A DNA stretch of 64,000 bases, from assembly GCF_900100045.1 (NCBI RefSeq), contig NZ_FNEA01000006.1:124001-188000 (forward strand), read 5' to 3'. The DNA is from Paracoccus denitrificans (lineage in GTDB: Bacteria > Pseudomonadota > Alphaproteobacteria > Rhodobacterales > Rhodobacteraceae). The notes below the pieces were generated by a model. It did no database searches. It was not told the origin of the DNA and saw nothing but the letters and a program-made list of their open reading frames with translations. This document shows positions 34,605 through 43,778 of the stretch, piece by piece (position 1 is the stretch's first letter; every line of letters starts with the position of its first letter). A program made the position numbers and the translations under genes.

Positions 34605-36953
34605 ATGACGGACAGGAAACTCGGCAAGGGCGCGCTGGCGCTGATCTCGGCGCTGGCAGTGGCCGCGCCGGTCGCGATGGTGGCGACCCCCGCCTCGGCC
34701 TATGTCTTCAGCAACGTGCGGATCGAGGGCAACCAGCGCATCGAACCCGCGACGATCCTGTCCTATCTGGATCTGCCGCGCGGCCAGGACGTCTCGGCCG
34801 GGGCGCTGAACGACGCCATGCAGCGGCTTCAGAACTCGGGCCTGTTCGAGACGGTCGAACTGGTGCCCTCGGGCGGGACGCTGGTGGTTCGGGTGGCGGA
34901 ATATCCCACCATCAACACCGTCGCCTTCGAGGGCAACAGGCGGCTCAAGAACGAGAACCTGGCCGAGATCGTCAAGTCGCAGTCGCGCCGGGTCTATTCC
35001 CCCGCCCAGGCCGAGGCCGATGCCGCTGCGATCAGCCAGGTCTATGCCTCGCAGGGGCGCCTGGCCGCCCGCGTCGATCCGCGCATCATCCGCCGCGGCA
35101 GCAACCAGGTCGATCTGGTCTTCGAGATCCGCGAAGGCGACGTGACCGAGATCGAGCGCATCGGTTTCGTCGGCAACCGCGCCTTTTCCGACCGCCGGTT
35201 GCGCAACGTGCTGCAAACCAAGCAGGCCGGCATCCTGCGCACCTTCATCCGCCGCGACACCTTCGCCCCCGAGCGGGTGCCGCTGGACGAGAAGCTGCTG
35301 ACCGATTTCTACCGCTCGCGCGGCTATGCCGATTTCCGCGTGCAGGCGGTGGCGCCGGAACTGGCTCGGGAACGCGACGCCTTCTACATCACCTTCCAGA
35401 TCCATGAAGGCCCGCGCTATACCTTCGGTACCATCAACACCGTCAGCGAAATCCCGGGCGTCGATGCGACGGAATTCGCCGCCCAGAACCGGGTCAAGCG
35501 CGGCGCGGTCTACAACCCGACCGACATCGACACCACCATCCGCCGGATGGAGGCGCTGGCGCTGCGCAAGGGGCTGAACTTCGTCAATATCGAGCCGCGC
35601 GTCACCCGCAACGAGCGCAGCCAGACCCTGGACCTCACCTTTGCCCTGACGCGCGGGCCACGCGTCTTCGTCGAGCGCATCGACATCGAGGGCAACACCA
35701 CCACGCTGGACGAGGTGATCCGCCGCCAGTTCGCCACGGTCGAGGGCGACCCCTTCAACCCGCGCGAGATCCGCAATTCGGCCGAACGGCTGCGCGCGCT
35801 TGGCTTTTTCTCGGATGTGCAGGCGGAAAGCCGTCCGGGCTCGTCGCCCGAGCAGGTCATCGTCGACGTGAACGTCGAGGAACAGCCGACCGGCAGCCTG
35901 AACTTCGGCGTCAGCTACGGCGCCGCGACCGGCGTCGGCTTCAACATCTCGCTGTCGGAAAAGAACTTCCTGGGCCGCGGGCAGCAGGTGGACCTGGCCT
36001 TTTCGACCGGCACGGATACGCAAAGCTCGGGCCTGACCTTCGTCGAGCCCTATTTCCTGGGACGCAACCTGCGCGCCCGGGCCCAGGCCTGGTACAACAC
36101 CACCGACCGGCTGAATTCGGACTACAACACCCGCACCGTCGGCTTCCTGACCGGGATCGAGTTCCCGGTCTCGGAAAACGGCCGAGTGGAGCTGCGCTAC
36201 AAGCTCAGCAAGGACACGCTGTTCGACGTCGAAGAGATCCACATGGATTCGGAAAGCAGCCGGCTGGTCGGCTCGTCGCCGATCCTCTTCGACGAGCAGG
36301 GCGGCTTCTTCACCTCGGCAGTCGGCTATACCTACAGCTATGACAGCCGCATCGCCGGGCTGGATCCGGTGACCAGCTACCGGCTGCGCGCCGGCCAGGA
36401 TTTCGCCGGGCTGGGCGGTGACGTGAAGTCTGTCACCAGCACGCTTTACGCCGGCGTCGAAAGCCGCGCATGGCGCGAAAACGTGACCATGCTGGCCGAG
36501 CTGGAGTTTGGCGCGGTGCATATGCTGGACGACCAGAACAGCCGCTTCCTGAACCGCTTTACCGGCAACGGCAAGATTCGCGGCTTTGAGCCGAACGGGC
36601 TGGGACCGCGCGACCTGAACGCGCCGAACCAGGACGCGCTTGGCGGCAACTACTTCTGGGCGCTGCGCACCGAGTTGCAGTTCCCGCTGGGCCTGCCCGA
36701 GGAATATGGCATCACCGGCGGGCTTTTCGCCGATGCCGGTTCTGTCTGGGGGCTGGACAACACCACCGGCGCGACGCCCGGCGACTATCCGCAAGAGGTC
36801 GACGACGGCATGAAGGTCCGTGCCGCGGTCGGCGCCTCGATCTTCTGGACCACGCCGATCGGCCCGTTGCGCTTCAACTTCGCCAAGGCCCTCAAGAAAG
36901 AGGACTATGACGAGGAGCAGACCTTCGACCTGACCATCTCGACCCGGTTCTGA
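34605..36953 (+). CDS. bamA: BamA, outer membrane protein assembly factor
   Basis: 782 residues. Signal peptide (about 1-31, ending ATPASA), five POTRA domains (about 32-360, first VFSNVRIEGNQRIEPATI), and a 16-strand beta-barrel to the end with the C-terminal beta-signal ending in Phe (LTISTRF). Central subunit for folding outer membrane beta-barrels. Start at 34605 follows GAGGGGCGGCG at proper distance and gives a normal signal peptide; the frame is open 48 bases upstream. skp overlaps by one base. Confidence 0.96.
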   Translation: MTDRKLGKGALALISALAVAAPVAMVATPASAYVFSNVRIEGNQRIEPATILSYLDLPRGQDVSAGALNDAMQRLQNSGLFETVELVPSGGTLVVRVAEYPTINTVAFEGNRRLKNENLAEIVKSQSRRVYSPAQAEADAAAISQVYASQGRLAARVDPRIIRRGSNQVDLVFEIREGDVTEIERIGFVGNRAFSDRRLRNVLQTKQAGILRTFIRRDTFAPERVPLDEKLLTDFYRSRGYADFRVQAVAPELARERDAFYITFQIHEGPRYTFGTINTVSEIPGVDATEFAAQNRVKRGAVYNPTDIDTTIRRMEALALRKGLNFVNIEPRVTRNERSQTLDLTFALTRGPRVFVERIDIEGNTTTLDEVIRRQFATVEGDPFNPREIRNSAERLRALGFFSDVQAESRPGSSPEQVIVDVNVEEQPTGSLNFGVSYGAATGVGFNISLSEKNFLGRGQQVDLAFSTGTDTQSSGLTFVEPYFLGRNLRARAQAWYNTTDRLNSDYNTRTVGFLTGIEFPVSENGRVELRYKLSKDTLFDVEEIHMDSESSRLVGSSPILFDEQGGFFTSAVGYTYSYDSRIAGLDPVTSYRLRAGQDFAGLGGDVKSVTSTLYAGVESRAWRENVTMLAELEFGAVHMLDDQNSRFLNRFTGNGKIRGFEPNGLGPRDLNAPNQDALGGNYFWALRTELQFPLGLPEEYGITGGLFADAGSVWGLDNTTGATPGDYPQEVDDGMKVRAAVGASIFWTTPIGPLRFNFAKALKKEDYDEEQTFDLTISTRF

Positions 36954-37732
36954 TGGGCCGGGGGCGCGGCATCGCGGCGCTGGCGCTGGCGACCCTGCTG
37001 GCGCTGCCTTCGGGCGCGCTGGCCCAGCAGGCCGCCCCCGTGCCGGTGCCCTCGGAACCGGATGCCGGGCCGGCCAATGATGTGCCGCCCATCGTGGTCG
37101 AGACGCCGCCGTCCAATGGCGAGGCGGTGCTGCCGGTGCTGACCCTGGATCAGGAGATGCTTTACCTGCACTCGAAATGGGGACAGCGGGTGCAGGCGGA
37201 CCTGGAGCAGCGCGGGCGCGAGATCGCGGCCGAGAACGACCGGCTCGCCGACCAGTTCGCCACCGAGGAGCAGGAGCTGACCGCATTGCGCCAGACCCTG
37301 CCGCCCGACGAGTTCCGCAAGCGCGCCGACGAGTTCGACAAGCGCGTGGTCGAGGTGCGCCGCGCCCGCGACGCGGCCGCCCGCAGCCTGCAGACCGAGG
37401 CCGACGAGGAGCGTCAGGCCTTCTTTCGCGCCGTGCTGCCCGTGCTGGCTGCGCTGATGCGGGAACGGGGCGCGGTGGTGGTGCTGGATCAGCGCGCGAT
37501 CTTCGTCGCCTCGCAATCCATCGACGTCACCGATGTGCTGATCGAACGCATAGACCGCGAGGTCGGCACCGGCCCGTTGGTCGAACAGCCTGGGCCGGAT
37601 GCGCCGGGGCAGGACGCCTCTGACGCTGCGACAGGGGACGAGCCGGAGCAGGGGGGGGACGAGCCACCCGTGTCGCCGGCCGACGCCGCGCCAGAGGCGC
37701 CGGCCACCGTGCCCGGACCTGTCGACGAATAG
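36953..37732 (+). CDS. skp: Skp/OmpH family periplasmic chaperone
   Basis: 259 residues. Signal peptide (about 1-24, ending GALAQ), a Pro-rich linker, an OmpH-like coiled-coil core (about 60-190, LTLDQEMLYLHSKWGQRVQAD onward) and an unusually long acidic Pro/Gly/Ala tail (about 200-259). It holds unfolded outer membrane proteins for BamA, its overlapping neighbour. lpxD, fabZ and lpxA, which often follow, are absent; the next gene is convergent. Confidence 0.87.
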   Translation: MGRGRGIAALALATLLALPSGALAQQAAPVPVPSEPDAGPANDVPPIVVETPPSNGEAVLPVLTLDQEMLYLHSKWGQRVQADLEQRGREIAAENDRLADQFATEEQELTALRQTLPPDEFRKRADEFDKRVVEVRRARDAAARSLQTEADEERQAFFRAVLPVLAALMRERGAVVVLDQRAIFVASQSIDVTDVLIERIDREVGTGPLVEQPGPDAPGQDASDAATGDEPEQGGDEPPVSPADAAPEAPATVPGPVDE

Positions 37733-37753
37733 CACCGTAACCGCGATCCGGCG

Positions 37754-38701
37754 TCAGCCGACCCGGCGGTCCAGATCGCCGATCCGTTCCGTAAGCAGCG
37801 CGAAGAAGGCATCTGCCTTAACATCGCGGATGAAGGTGGCGTTGGGCGTCCGCCCGCTGACCCGCCACCAGTCGGCGACGGTCATGCCCAGCGTATATTC
37901 GCCCCGGGTCTCGATCTCGACATTGATGTAGCGGCCGGTGAACAGTTCGGGCCGAAGCAGCCAGGCGATGGTGCAGGGATCGTGCAGGGGGGCGCCGTGG
38001 CTGCCGTATTTCTCGCGGTCGTAGCGTTCGAAGAAATCGGTCCAGCTGGCCACCGCCTGTCCGACCCGGCCCATGGCGCGCATGCCCTCGACCCAGGCGC
38101 GGCTGGTCAGCGCGCGATGCGTCACGTCCAGCGGCATCACGGTCAGCGGCGCGCCGCTGGCGAAGACCAGTTCCGCCGCCTCGGGATCGACATAGATGTT
38201 GAACTCGGCGGTGGGGGTGATGTTGCCGACCTCGAAATAGGCGCCGCCCATCAGCACGATCTCCTGCACGCGCGGGATGATGTCCGGGGCGCGCTGGAAG
38301 GCGGTGGCGATATTGGTCAGCGGGCCGATGGGCACCAGCGTGACGCTGCCCGGTTTCTCGCGGCGCAGGGTCTCGATCAGGAAATCCACGGCATGGCCGG
38401 GGGCGAGCGCCATGGCCGGCTCGGGCAGGGTGACGCCGTCGAGCCCGGTCTTGCCATGCACATGCTCGGCCGTGACCAGCTTGCGTTGCAGCGGCGCCTC
38501 GCAGCCGGCATGGACCGGCAGGTCCGGGCGGCCGGCCAGTTCGCAGATCATCCGGGCATTGCGCTGGGTGTGGTGCAGCGGCACGTTGCCGGCGACCACG
38601 CTGAGGCCCAGCACCTCGATCTCGGGACTGGCCAGCGCCAGCAGGATGGCGACGGCGTCGTCCTGGCCGGGGTCGGTGTCGATGATGATCTTGCGCGCCA
38701 T
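37754..38701 (-). CDS. Nucleoside hydrolase
   Basis: 315 residues, inosine-uridine preferring nucleoside hydrolase family. Splits ribonucleosides into base and ribose. The Ca2+ site DTDPGQDDA (residues 8-16) and LVPIGPLTNIATAF, MGGAYFEVGNITPTAEFNIYVDP are diagnostic, and HDPCTIAWL carries the second-shell His/Asp. Specificity (purine or pyrimidine) not decided. It stands alone, convergent with skp. Confidence 0.93.
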   Translation of the reverse strand: MARKIIIDTDPGQDDAVAILLALASPEIEVLGLSVVAGNVPLHHTQRNARMICELAGRPDLPVHAGCEAPLQRKLVTAEHVHGKTGLDGVTLPEPAMALAPGHAVDFLIETLRREKPGSVTLVPIGPLTNIATAFQRAPDIIPRVQEIVLMGGAYFEVGNITPTAEFNIYVDPEAAELVFASGAPLTVMPLDVTHRALTSRAWVEGMRAMGRVGQAVASWTDFFERYDREKYGSHGAPLHDPCTIAWLLRPELFTGRYINVEIETRGEYTLGMTVADWWRVSGRTPNATFIRDVKADAFFALLTERIGDLDRRVG

Positions 38702-38761
38702 GGGCTTCCCTTTGCTGCGTTTCGGGGCAGGGAAGCCCGGCCGGGCGCCGGATGCAAGCCT

Positions 38762-41218
38762 CTAGTCGCCGGCCGGCCTCAGATGGGTGATGCCCGCCGC
38801 CGCGGCGCGGGCCAGCGCCGGGTCCAGCGACATCACCACATATTCCCCGCGCCGCCACAGCCCGGCCATGTCGTCGTAATGGCGCGAGAACGGATGGCCC
38901 GACTGGCCGGTCGAGATGATGAAGACCGAGCTGTCGGGATCGGCAAGGTCGTAGACCCCGCGATAGGCGGCGCCGGTCACGTTCAGCCAGGGATTGCGGC
39001 CATGGCCCAGGAAACCGGCATGGGCGACGGTCATTTCGCCGCCCGAGGTCGGCTGGATCAGGTTCACGATATACGAGATGCCGCGCATGTCCCCCAGCGC
39101 CGGGTGGACATGGCGGGCGCGATGCAGATCGCCCCAGCGCCAGCTGGCAAGGTCCGGTCCGAAACGCGCGCCCAGGTCCAGCAGCGCCGCGTCCAGCGCC
39201 TGCCGGGCGATCTGGGTGCAGGTCTCGGCCGGCGCGGATTGCCGGATGTCGCACCAGGCCGAGGCGCCCCCCGTGTCGCGAAAGACGCGGTCGATGAAAT
39301 CGGGGAAAAGCTCGGTCAACTCGTCGGCGAGCGGGCCGAGGTCGTCGCGCACCAGCCGGTCCTGCAAGGCGCGCATCCAGGCGGCATAGATCAGCGGCTC
39401 GGGCAGGTGCTCGCTCATCGAGCCGTCCCAGTTGGCCAGAAGCGCCAGCGCGTCCTGGCGCTGCCGCTCGGGCGTGCCCCGGGCGGCGGGCTCGCCGGTG
39501 AACCACAGCTCGGCGCCAACCAGCGGCAGCAGCGCGCGGGCGACCGGGCTGACGATGTCGTTCTGCGCGGCGATGAAACTGTCGCGCGAATGCACCTCGC
39601 GCGAGTCGACCAGGTGGCGCAGCCGGTTCTGGCGATAGGCGTCGCCCCAGTCATGGCCAAGCCCGCCCGAACCCGGCAGCGCCGCGCCGGTCGCGGCCAC
39701 GATGCCGCTTTCGGGGTCCAGCTCGGCCAGTTCGGCGGGGGCGGGGCTGAGCCCCTGCCAGCGGTTCTGCGCCAACCAGCCCGGCGCGGGCATGCGGCCC
39801 GCCGTCTGGTGGCCCGAGGGGCGGTGCGGCACGGCGCCGGCCAGGACCTGGCCCACGCCTTGCGCATCGGCCAGCGTCACCACCATGGCCGGGGCGATCA
39901 TCTCGCGCAGCGTCCCGGCCGCCGCCTGCCGGTCCTGCGCGCGCATCAGCCCGATCAGCGCCGTCATGCTGCGGTCGTTGCCGTAGCCGCCGGTCCAGGA
40001 CAGCGCCGCGACATGGCCGGCGGGCAGGATGGTCGCAAGGTCCAGATGTGCGGCCGGGACGACCGGGCCGTTCTCGGTCTCGCGCAGGGTGATGGTCTGC
40101 GGATCGGCGCCGCGGATGCGCAGGGTCTCGCGCCGGGTGGTGAACTCGGTCCAGCCGTTCGCGCCGCGATAGCGGTTGGGATCGCCGGGCTGGACCTCTT
40201 CGATGTAAAGGTCCTGGTCGTCGATCCGGGCCGGGGTGATGCCCCAGGCCAGGCCGGTGTTGCGGCCCGACAGCACGGCCGGGATGCCGGGGATGGTGCC
40301 GCCGATCACCCCGCCCGAGCCAAGCTCGATCCGGGCCAGATACCACAGGCCCGGCGCGGTCAGGGCGAATTGCGGGTCGTTGGCCAGCAGCGCGCCGCCC
40401 GCCGCCGTGCGCCCGGCCGCGGCGGCGAAACCGTTGGCCGAGGCCCCCGCCGCCGGTGCCAAATAGCCGGCCAGCGTTGCCGTCCAGTCCCGCGGCCCGG
40501 CGCCGCGTTCCGGCGCGGCGAAACGGGCGCCCGGAAACAGGCCGGCATAGGCGGGCAAGGGCGGCTCGCCGCGCATGGCGACCAGGTCCTGCCCGCGTTC
40601 GGGCGCGGCCAGCGACAGCCGGGCCCGCAGCACCTCGCGGCGCAGTTGCACGGTGGTCGATGCCGCCAGCAACTTCAGGATCGCCAGCGAATCCGCCGGC
40701 TCCCAATAGGCGATATCCTCGGGGTAGAGAAAGAATTCCGGCGCCCCGCGCCCGCGCGCGCCCAGGTTGATCTGCTCGATCCAGGCGTTCACGCCCTCGG
40801 CATAGGCTTGCAGCGCCTCGATCACCTCGGGGTCCTGGGCCTGGAGCGAGGCGCGGGCATTGCGGTAAAGCCCCAGCCGGCGCGCCAGATCGTCGGCGGG
40901 CAGGGCGCCGATGCCATAGATCTCGGCCAGCCGGCCCTGGGCTGCGCGGCGCAGCACGGTCATCTGGAACAGCCGGTCCTGGGCATGGGCAAGGCCCAGC
41001 GCAAAGAACACGTCGCGGTCGCTTTCGCCGAAGATATGCGGCACGTCCTCGGTCGTGCGCACGATCTCGACCGGGGCCGAGATGCCGCGCACCGCATAGC
41101 TGCCGTCGTAGTCGGGCAGCGAGCGGATGGCGAAATACCAGGCCAGCGTCACCAGCGCCACGGTCAGCAGGATCAGCCCGACCGTCAGGCGCACAAGCCA
41201 GCGGAATAGTGTCACCAT
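38762..41218 (-). CDS. Penicillin acylase family protein
   Basis: 818 residues. N-terminal membrane anchor or uncleaved signal (about 8-30), then the alpha segment with PHIFGESDRDVFFALGLAHAQDRLFQM, a spacer, and the beta chain beginning near Ser260 (GASANGFAAAAGRT), the presumed N-terminal nucleophile released by autoproteolysis. GGALLANDPQ and NTGLAWGITPARIDDQDLY are further family marks. Members cleave acyl amides, including acyl-homoserine lactones; substrate here unknown. Could quench quorum-sensing signals, a hypothesis only. Confidence 0.9.
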   Translation of the reverse strand: MVTLFRWLVRLTVGLILLTVALVTLAWYFAIRSLPDYDGSYAVRGISAPVEIVRTTEDVPHIFGESDRDVFFALGLAHAQDRLFQMTVLRRAAQGRLAEIYGIGALPADDLARRLGLYRNARASLQAQDPEVIEALQAYAEGVNAWIEQINLGARGRGAPEFFLYPEDIAYWEPADSLAILKLLAASTTVQLRREVLRARLSLAAPERGQDLVAMRGEPPLPAYAGLFPGARFAAPERGAGPRDWTATLAGYLAPAAGASANGFAAAAGRTAAGGALLANDPQFALTAPGLWYLARIELGSGGVIGGTIPGIPAVLSGRNTGLAWGITPARIDDQDLYIEEVQPGDPNRYRGANGWTEFTTRRETLRIRGADPQTITLRETENGPVVPAAHLDLATILPAGHVAALSWTGGYGNDRSMTALIGLMRAQDRQAAAGTLREMIAPAMVVTLADAQGVGQVLAGAVPHRPSGHQTAGRMPAPGWLAQNRWQGLSPAPAELAELDPESGIVAATGAALPGSGGLGHDWGDAYRQNRLRHLVDSREVHSRDSFIAAQNDIVSPVARALLPLVGAELWFTGEPAARGTPERQRQDALALLANWDGSMSEHLPEPLIYAAWMRALQDRLVRDDLGPLADELTELFPDFIDRVFRDTGGASAWCDIRQSAPAETCTQIARQALDAALLDLGARFGPDLASWRWGDLHRARHVHPALGDMRGISYIVNLIQPTSGGEMTVAHAGFLGHGRNPWLNVTGAAYRGVYDLADPDSSVFIISTGQSGHPFSRHYDDMAGLWRRGEYVVMSLDPALARAAAAGITHLRPAGD

Positions 41219-41347
41219 GAAACGCCACGGTCCCGAGCTTGGGCACGAGAGGTTGACCCCCGCGCCGGGTGATGAAATTCATCGGGGTGAATAGGGCAGG
41301 GCGCGGGCCGGATCAACGCGCCTTTACGACATGAGGGAGAGAATCTG

Positions 41348-42214
41348 ATGGCGCGCGTGGCATTTCTGGGACTTGGGGTGATGGGCTTTCCCATGGCGGG
41401 GCACCTGGCCGCGGCCGGGCATGAGGTGACGGTCTGGAACCGCAGCCCCGCCAAGGCCGAGGCCTGGGCCGCCCGTCACAAGGGCCGCGTGGCCGCCACC
41501 GCGCGCGAAGCGGCCGAGGGTGCCGAGTTCGTCATGGCCTGCGTCGGCAATGACGACGACCTGCGCCAGGTCTGCCTGGGCGAGGCGGGTGCCTTTGCCG
41601 GCATGGGCAAGGGCGCGGTCTTCGTCGACCACACCACCGTTTCGGCGGCAGTGACGCGCCAGCTTTCTGCGCTGGCGGTCGAGGCCGGGCTGGGCTTTGT
41701 CGATGCCCCGGTCTCGGGCGGGCAGGCGGGGGCCGAGAGCGGCCAGCTTTCCGTGATGTGCGGCGGCACGCAGGACGATTACGCCCGGGCCGAGTCGGTG
41801 ATCGCCGCCTATGCCAAGATCTGCAAGCTCATGGGGCCCTCGGGTGCCGGGCAACTGGCCAAGATGTGCAACCAGATCGCCATCGCCGGGCTGGTGCAGG
41901 GCCTGTCGGAATCGCTGCATTTCGCCGAAAAGGCCGGGCTGTCGATCCCCGAGGTGGTCGAGGTGATCAGCCAGGGCGCCGCCGGCAGCTGGCAGATGCA
42001 GAACCGTCACCAGACCATGGCCGAGAACCACTTCGACTTCGGCTTTGCGGTGGACTGGATGCGCAAGGACCTGGGCATCTGCCTGGCCACCGCCGACGAA
42101 ACCGGCGCCAGCCTGCCGGTGACGGCGCTGGTCGACCAGTTCTACAAGGAAGTGCAGGCCATGGGCGGCGGGCGCTGGGACACCTCCTCGCTGATCGCAA
42201 GGCTGCGCCGGTGA
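41348..42214 (+). CDS. NAD(P)-dependent beta-hydroxyacid dehydrogenase
   Basis: 288 residues of the 3-hydroxyisobutyrate dehydrogenase / 6-phosphogluconate superfamily. Rossmann start VAFLGLGVMGFPMAGHLAAAGH, substrate segment DAPVSGGQAGAESGQLSVM, and catalytic Lys in GAGQLAKMCNQ. Closest by eye to GlxR/GLYR-type reductases of small semialdehydes (tartronate or succinate semialdehyde). No dedicated pathway genes beside it. GAGGGAGAGAATCTG precedes the ATG. tRNA-Val follows after 47 bases. Confidence 0.88.
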   Translation: MARVAFLGLGVMGFPMAGHLAAAGHEVTVWNRSPAKAEAWAARHKGRVAATAREAAEGAEFVMACVGNDDDLRQVCLGEAGAFAGMGKGAVFVDHTTVSAAVTRQLSALAVEAGLGFVDAPVSGGQAGAESGQLSVMCGGTQDDYARAESVIAAYAKICKLMGPSGAGQLAKMCNQIAIAGLVQGLSESLHFAEKAGLSIPEVVEVISQGAAGSWQMQNRHQTMAENHFDFGFAVDWMRKDLGICLATADETGASLPVTALVDQFYKEVQAMGGGRWDTSSLIARLRR

Positions 42215-42261
42215 CGCCCATGCTTGCCAAGGGTGCGGCGATCGCGCTATCAGCCGGCATG

Positions 42262-42336
42262 GGGGCGGTAGCTCAGCGGTAGAGCGACACGTTTACACCG
42301 TGTTGGTCGGGGGTTCGATCCCCTCCCGCCCCACCA
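42262..42336 (+). tRNA. tRNA-Val (anticodon TAC)
   Basis: 75 nt with encoded CCA. Acceptor stem GGGGCGG/CCGCCCC, D arm GCTC-AGCGGTA-GAGC, anticodon stem ACACG/CGTGT with loop TTTACAC placing anticodon TAC at 42294-42296, T arm with GTTCGATC, discriminator A. The following 183 bases to the DUF488 stop hold nothing recognised. Confidence 0.97.
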
Positions 42337-42519
42337 GGCTTCACGCACCATTCGAATCGACGACCCGGGGCAGCGCCTTGGCGCATGGTGTTTGCCGAAA
42401 ATGCCACGCCCTGCGGTCAGGGGGCGGCGACGCCGCGCGCGCCGGAACCACGTCCAACATTCCGCCAACAGGCAACCGATATCCCCCCAGCCGGGCAAGG
42501 TCGATTGCCCGATGCCGTC

Positions 42520-43068
42520 TCATGGCTCGGCCCCGGACAGGCCGGGATAGACGACGGTTCTGTCGGGCCGGATGACGGCACCGGCGGTCAGGCGGGCGGG
42601 TTCGACGCGACCCGGACCCATGATGTGAAAAACCGCATGCCCATTTGCAATGAGGTAATCCGCGACGATGCGGCGGTGGCATCGCCACCAGACCGCCTCC
42701 GAGCACATGATCGCCGAGCGCCGCTCGCGCCCCATCTCGATCAGGCGGCCAAGGCCCTCGCGGAACCGTTCCGTAAGCGCATAATCCGCGTAGTTGCGAA
42801 AGCTCCGATTCTTCCACAGCCCGTTAACCTCGGGGGCCGATGCCGCGGCCTTGCCCCGAAGGCCGCCAAGCGCGGCGATATGCTCGTAGCCGATCCGAAG
42901 ATTGGACAAGACGGTGGGCAGCACATCCTTGTTGAACTGCGGGTTGGCCCTCGACATCGGGATTTTCCGGATATCGACGACGAGTTCCACCTGCGCCTCA
43001 TGCAGAAGCCCGGCGAAGGTCGCGATGCTCCGGTTGGAATGGCCGATGGTAAAAAACGGCAGTTCCAC
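42520..43068 (-). CDS. DUF488 family protein
   Basis: 182 residues matching DUF488: FTIGHSNRSIATFAGLLHEA at the start, VVDIRKIPMSRANPQFN, LGGLRG, and AIMCSEAVWWRCHRRIVADYL with the conserved Cys/Trp/Arg cluster near the end. Function not established; the Cys-rich HRRIVAD region suggests a nucleic-acid or nucleotide role. DUF2945 lies 12 bases upstream in the same strand. Confidence 0.88.
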   Translation of the reverse strand: MELPFFTIGHSNRSIATFAGLLHEAQVELVVDIRKIPMSRANPQFNKDVLPTVLSNLRIGYEHIAALGGLRGKAAASAPEVNGLWKNRSFRNYADYALTERFREGLGRLIEMGRERRSAIMCSEAVWWRCHRRIVADYLIANGHAVFHIMGPGRVEPARLTAGAVIRPDRTVVYPGLSGAEP

Positions 43069-43080
43069 GCGTCACCTTTG

Positions 43081-43290
43081 TCAGGCAAGGTCGAGGGCGC
43101 TACCCTTATGTGCGGCGATATGATCGGTCTTGTCGCTCTTGATCTCATATTGAGGGTCGTCTGCGGTCGCGCGATGGGTGTGGCCCTTGTAATCGAAATC
43201 GCTGGCATGGACCGCGATGATGGTGCCCGAGACCCGGCCAGCTTCGGAATTCCATCTGACGTGATCTCCGACCTTGAACCGCCTTGCCAT
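43081..43290 (-). CDS. DUF2945 (HVA1-type Tudor-like) small protein
   Basis: 69 residues. MARRFKVGDHVRWNSEAGRV with GTIIAVH and DYKGHTHRATADDPQYEIKS, the typical pattern of DUF2945 / hypervirulence-associated TUDOR proteins, small beta-barrels. GAGAGGAGTCCCAAG before the ATG is a good ribosome binding site; the start 43290 gives the normal family length. Cotranscribed with DUF488 (12-base gap). Confidence 0.87.
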   Translation of the reverse strand: MARRFKVGDHVRWNSEAGRVSGTIIAVHASDFDYKGHTHRATADDPQYEIKSDKTDHIAAHKGSALDLA

Positions 43291-43591
43291 CTTGGGACTC
43301 CTCTCCCGGGAAGGATCGCACAACGCCATCGCCCGGCTTTCCGCCGTCGGTTGCGACCGGCACGCGGATCGGGTCGCGCCCCCGGTTCGGCATGGGGCCT
43401 GAACCGGCCGCAACGAAATGAAGGCATCCGGCTTACCTTCACCGCATGAAGTCTGGTTTTGGCGAAGACGGTTTGCAACGGTCTTTTTTGCCGGTGCCGG
43501 CAAGGACGGCCCGATGCCCGCCGCAGCAATCGAAAAGCCCGGCCGGTCCGTCCGCGGCGGGATGGGCAAGTCGCCCTGTCGATGGCCCCAA
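43291..43591. other. Gap upstream of the OFA transporter
   Basis: Contains no convincing gene; open frames here are without family features. The right-hand end leads into the paired operator described separately. Confidence 0.5.
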
Positions 43592-43638
43592 TGGACAAGC
43601 TGTCCCGCCAGAAAGACAGATTGTCCATTGAAATCAAT
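43592..43638 (+). promoter_or_regulatory. Paired palindromic operator of the OFA transporter
   Basis: Two half-palindromes of the same type: TGGACA-AGC-TGTCCC (43592-43606) and AAGACA-GAT-TGTCCA (43613-43627), centres 21 bases apart, running into TTGAAATCAAT. The last 17 bases, TGTCCATTGAAATCAAT (43622-43638), recur exactly before the FdhF/YdeP-like gene. TTGAAA may serve as -35 with TACAGA (43650-43655) as a poor -10, typical of an activator-dependent promoter. Proposed binding site of the adjacent response regulator. Confidence 0.65.
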
Positions 43639-43778
43639 ATCCTGAATTCTACAGACTACCGCCACGACCCGAGAGGACGGGTCGTCCGACAAGCGTCCAT
43701 GTCCGGCAAAGGGCAGGGCGGCGCGGATTTCGCGACCAGCTTTGCAGGTCGCGTGCGCATCCATTTCAGGGGAGGGGA

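Noticed and set aside
37982-41209. 1075-residue plus-strand frame opposite nucleoside hydrolase and penicillin acylase genes
   Set aside because: Composition is Gly/Gln/His/Arg-rich without motifs, and it is antisense to two clear genes.
42262-43290. Mini-island integrated at tRNA-Val carrying DUF488 and DUF2945
   Set aside because: No integrase, no repeat of the tRNA 3' end and no change of composition were found in the window.
43627-43638. ATTGAAATCAAT read as an FNR/FnrP box
   Set aside because: The FNR consensus is TTGAT-N4-ATCAA; here the half-sites are only two bases apart.
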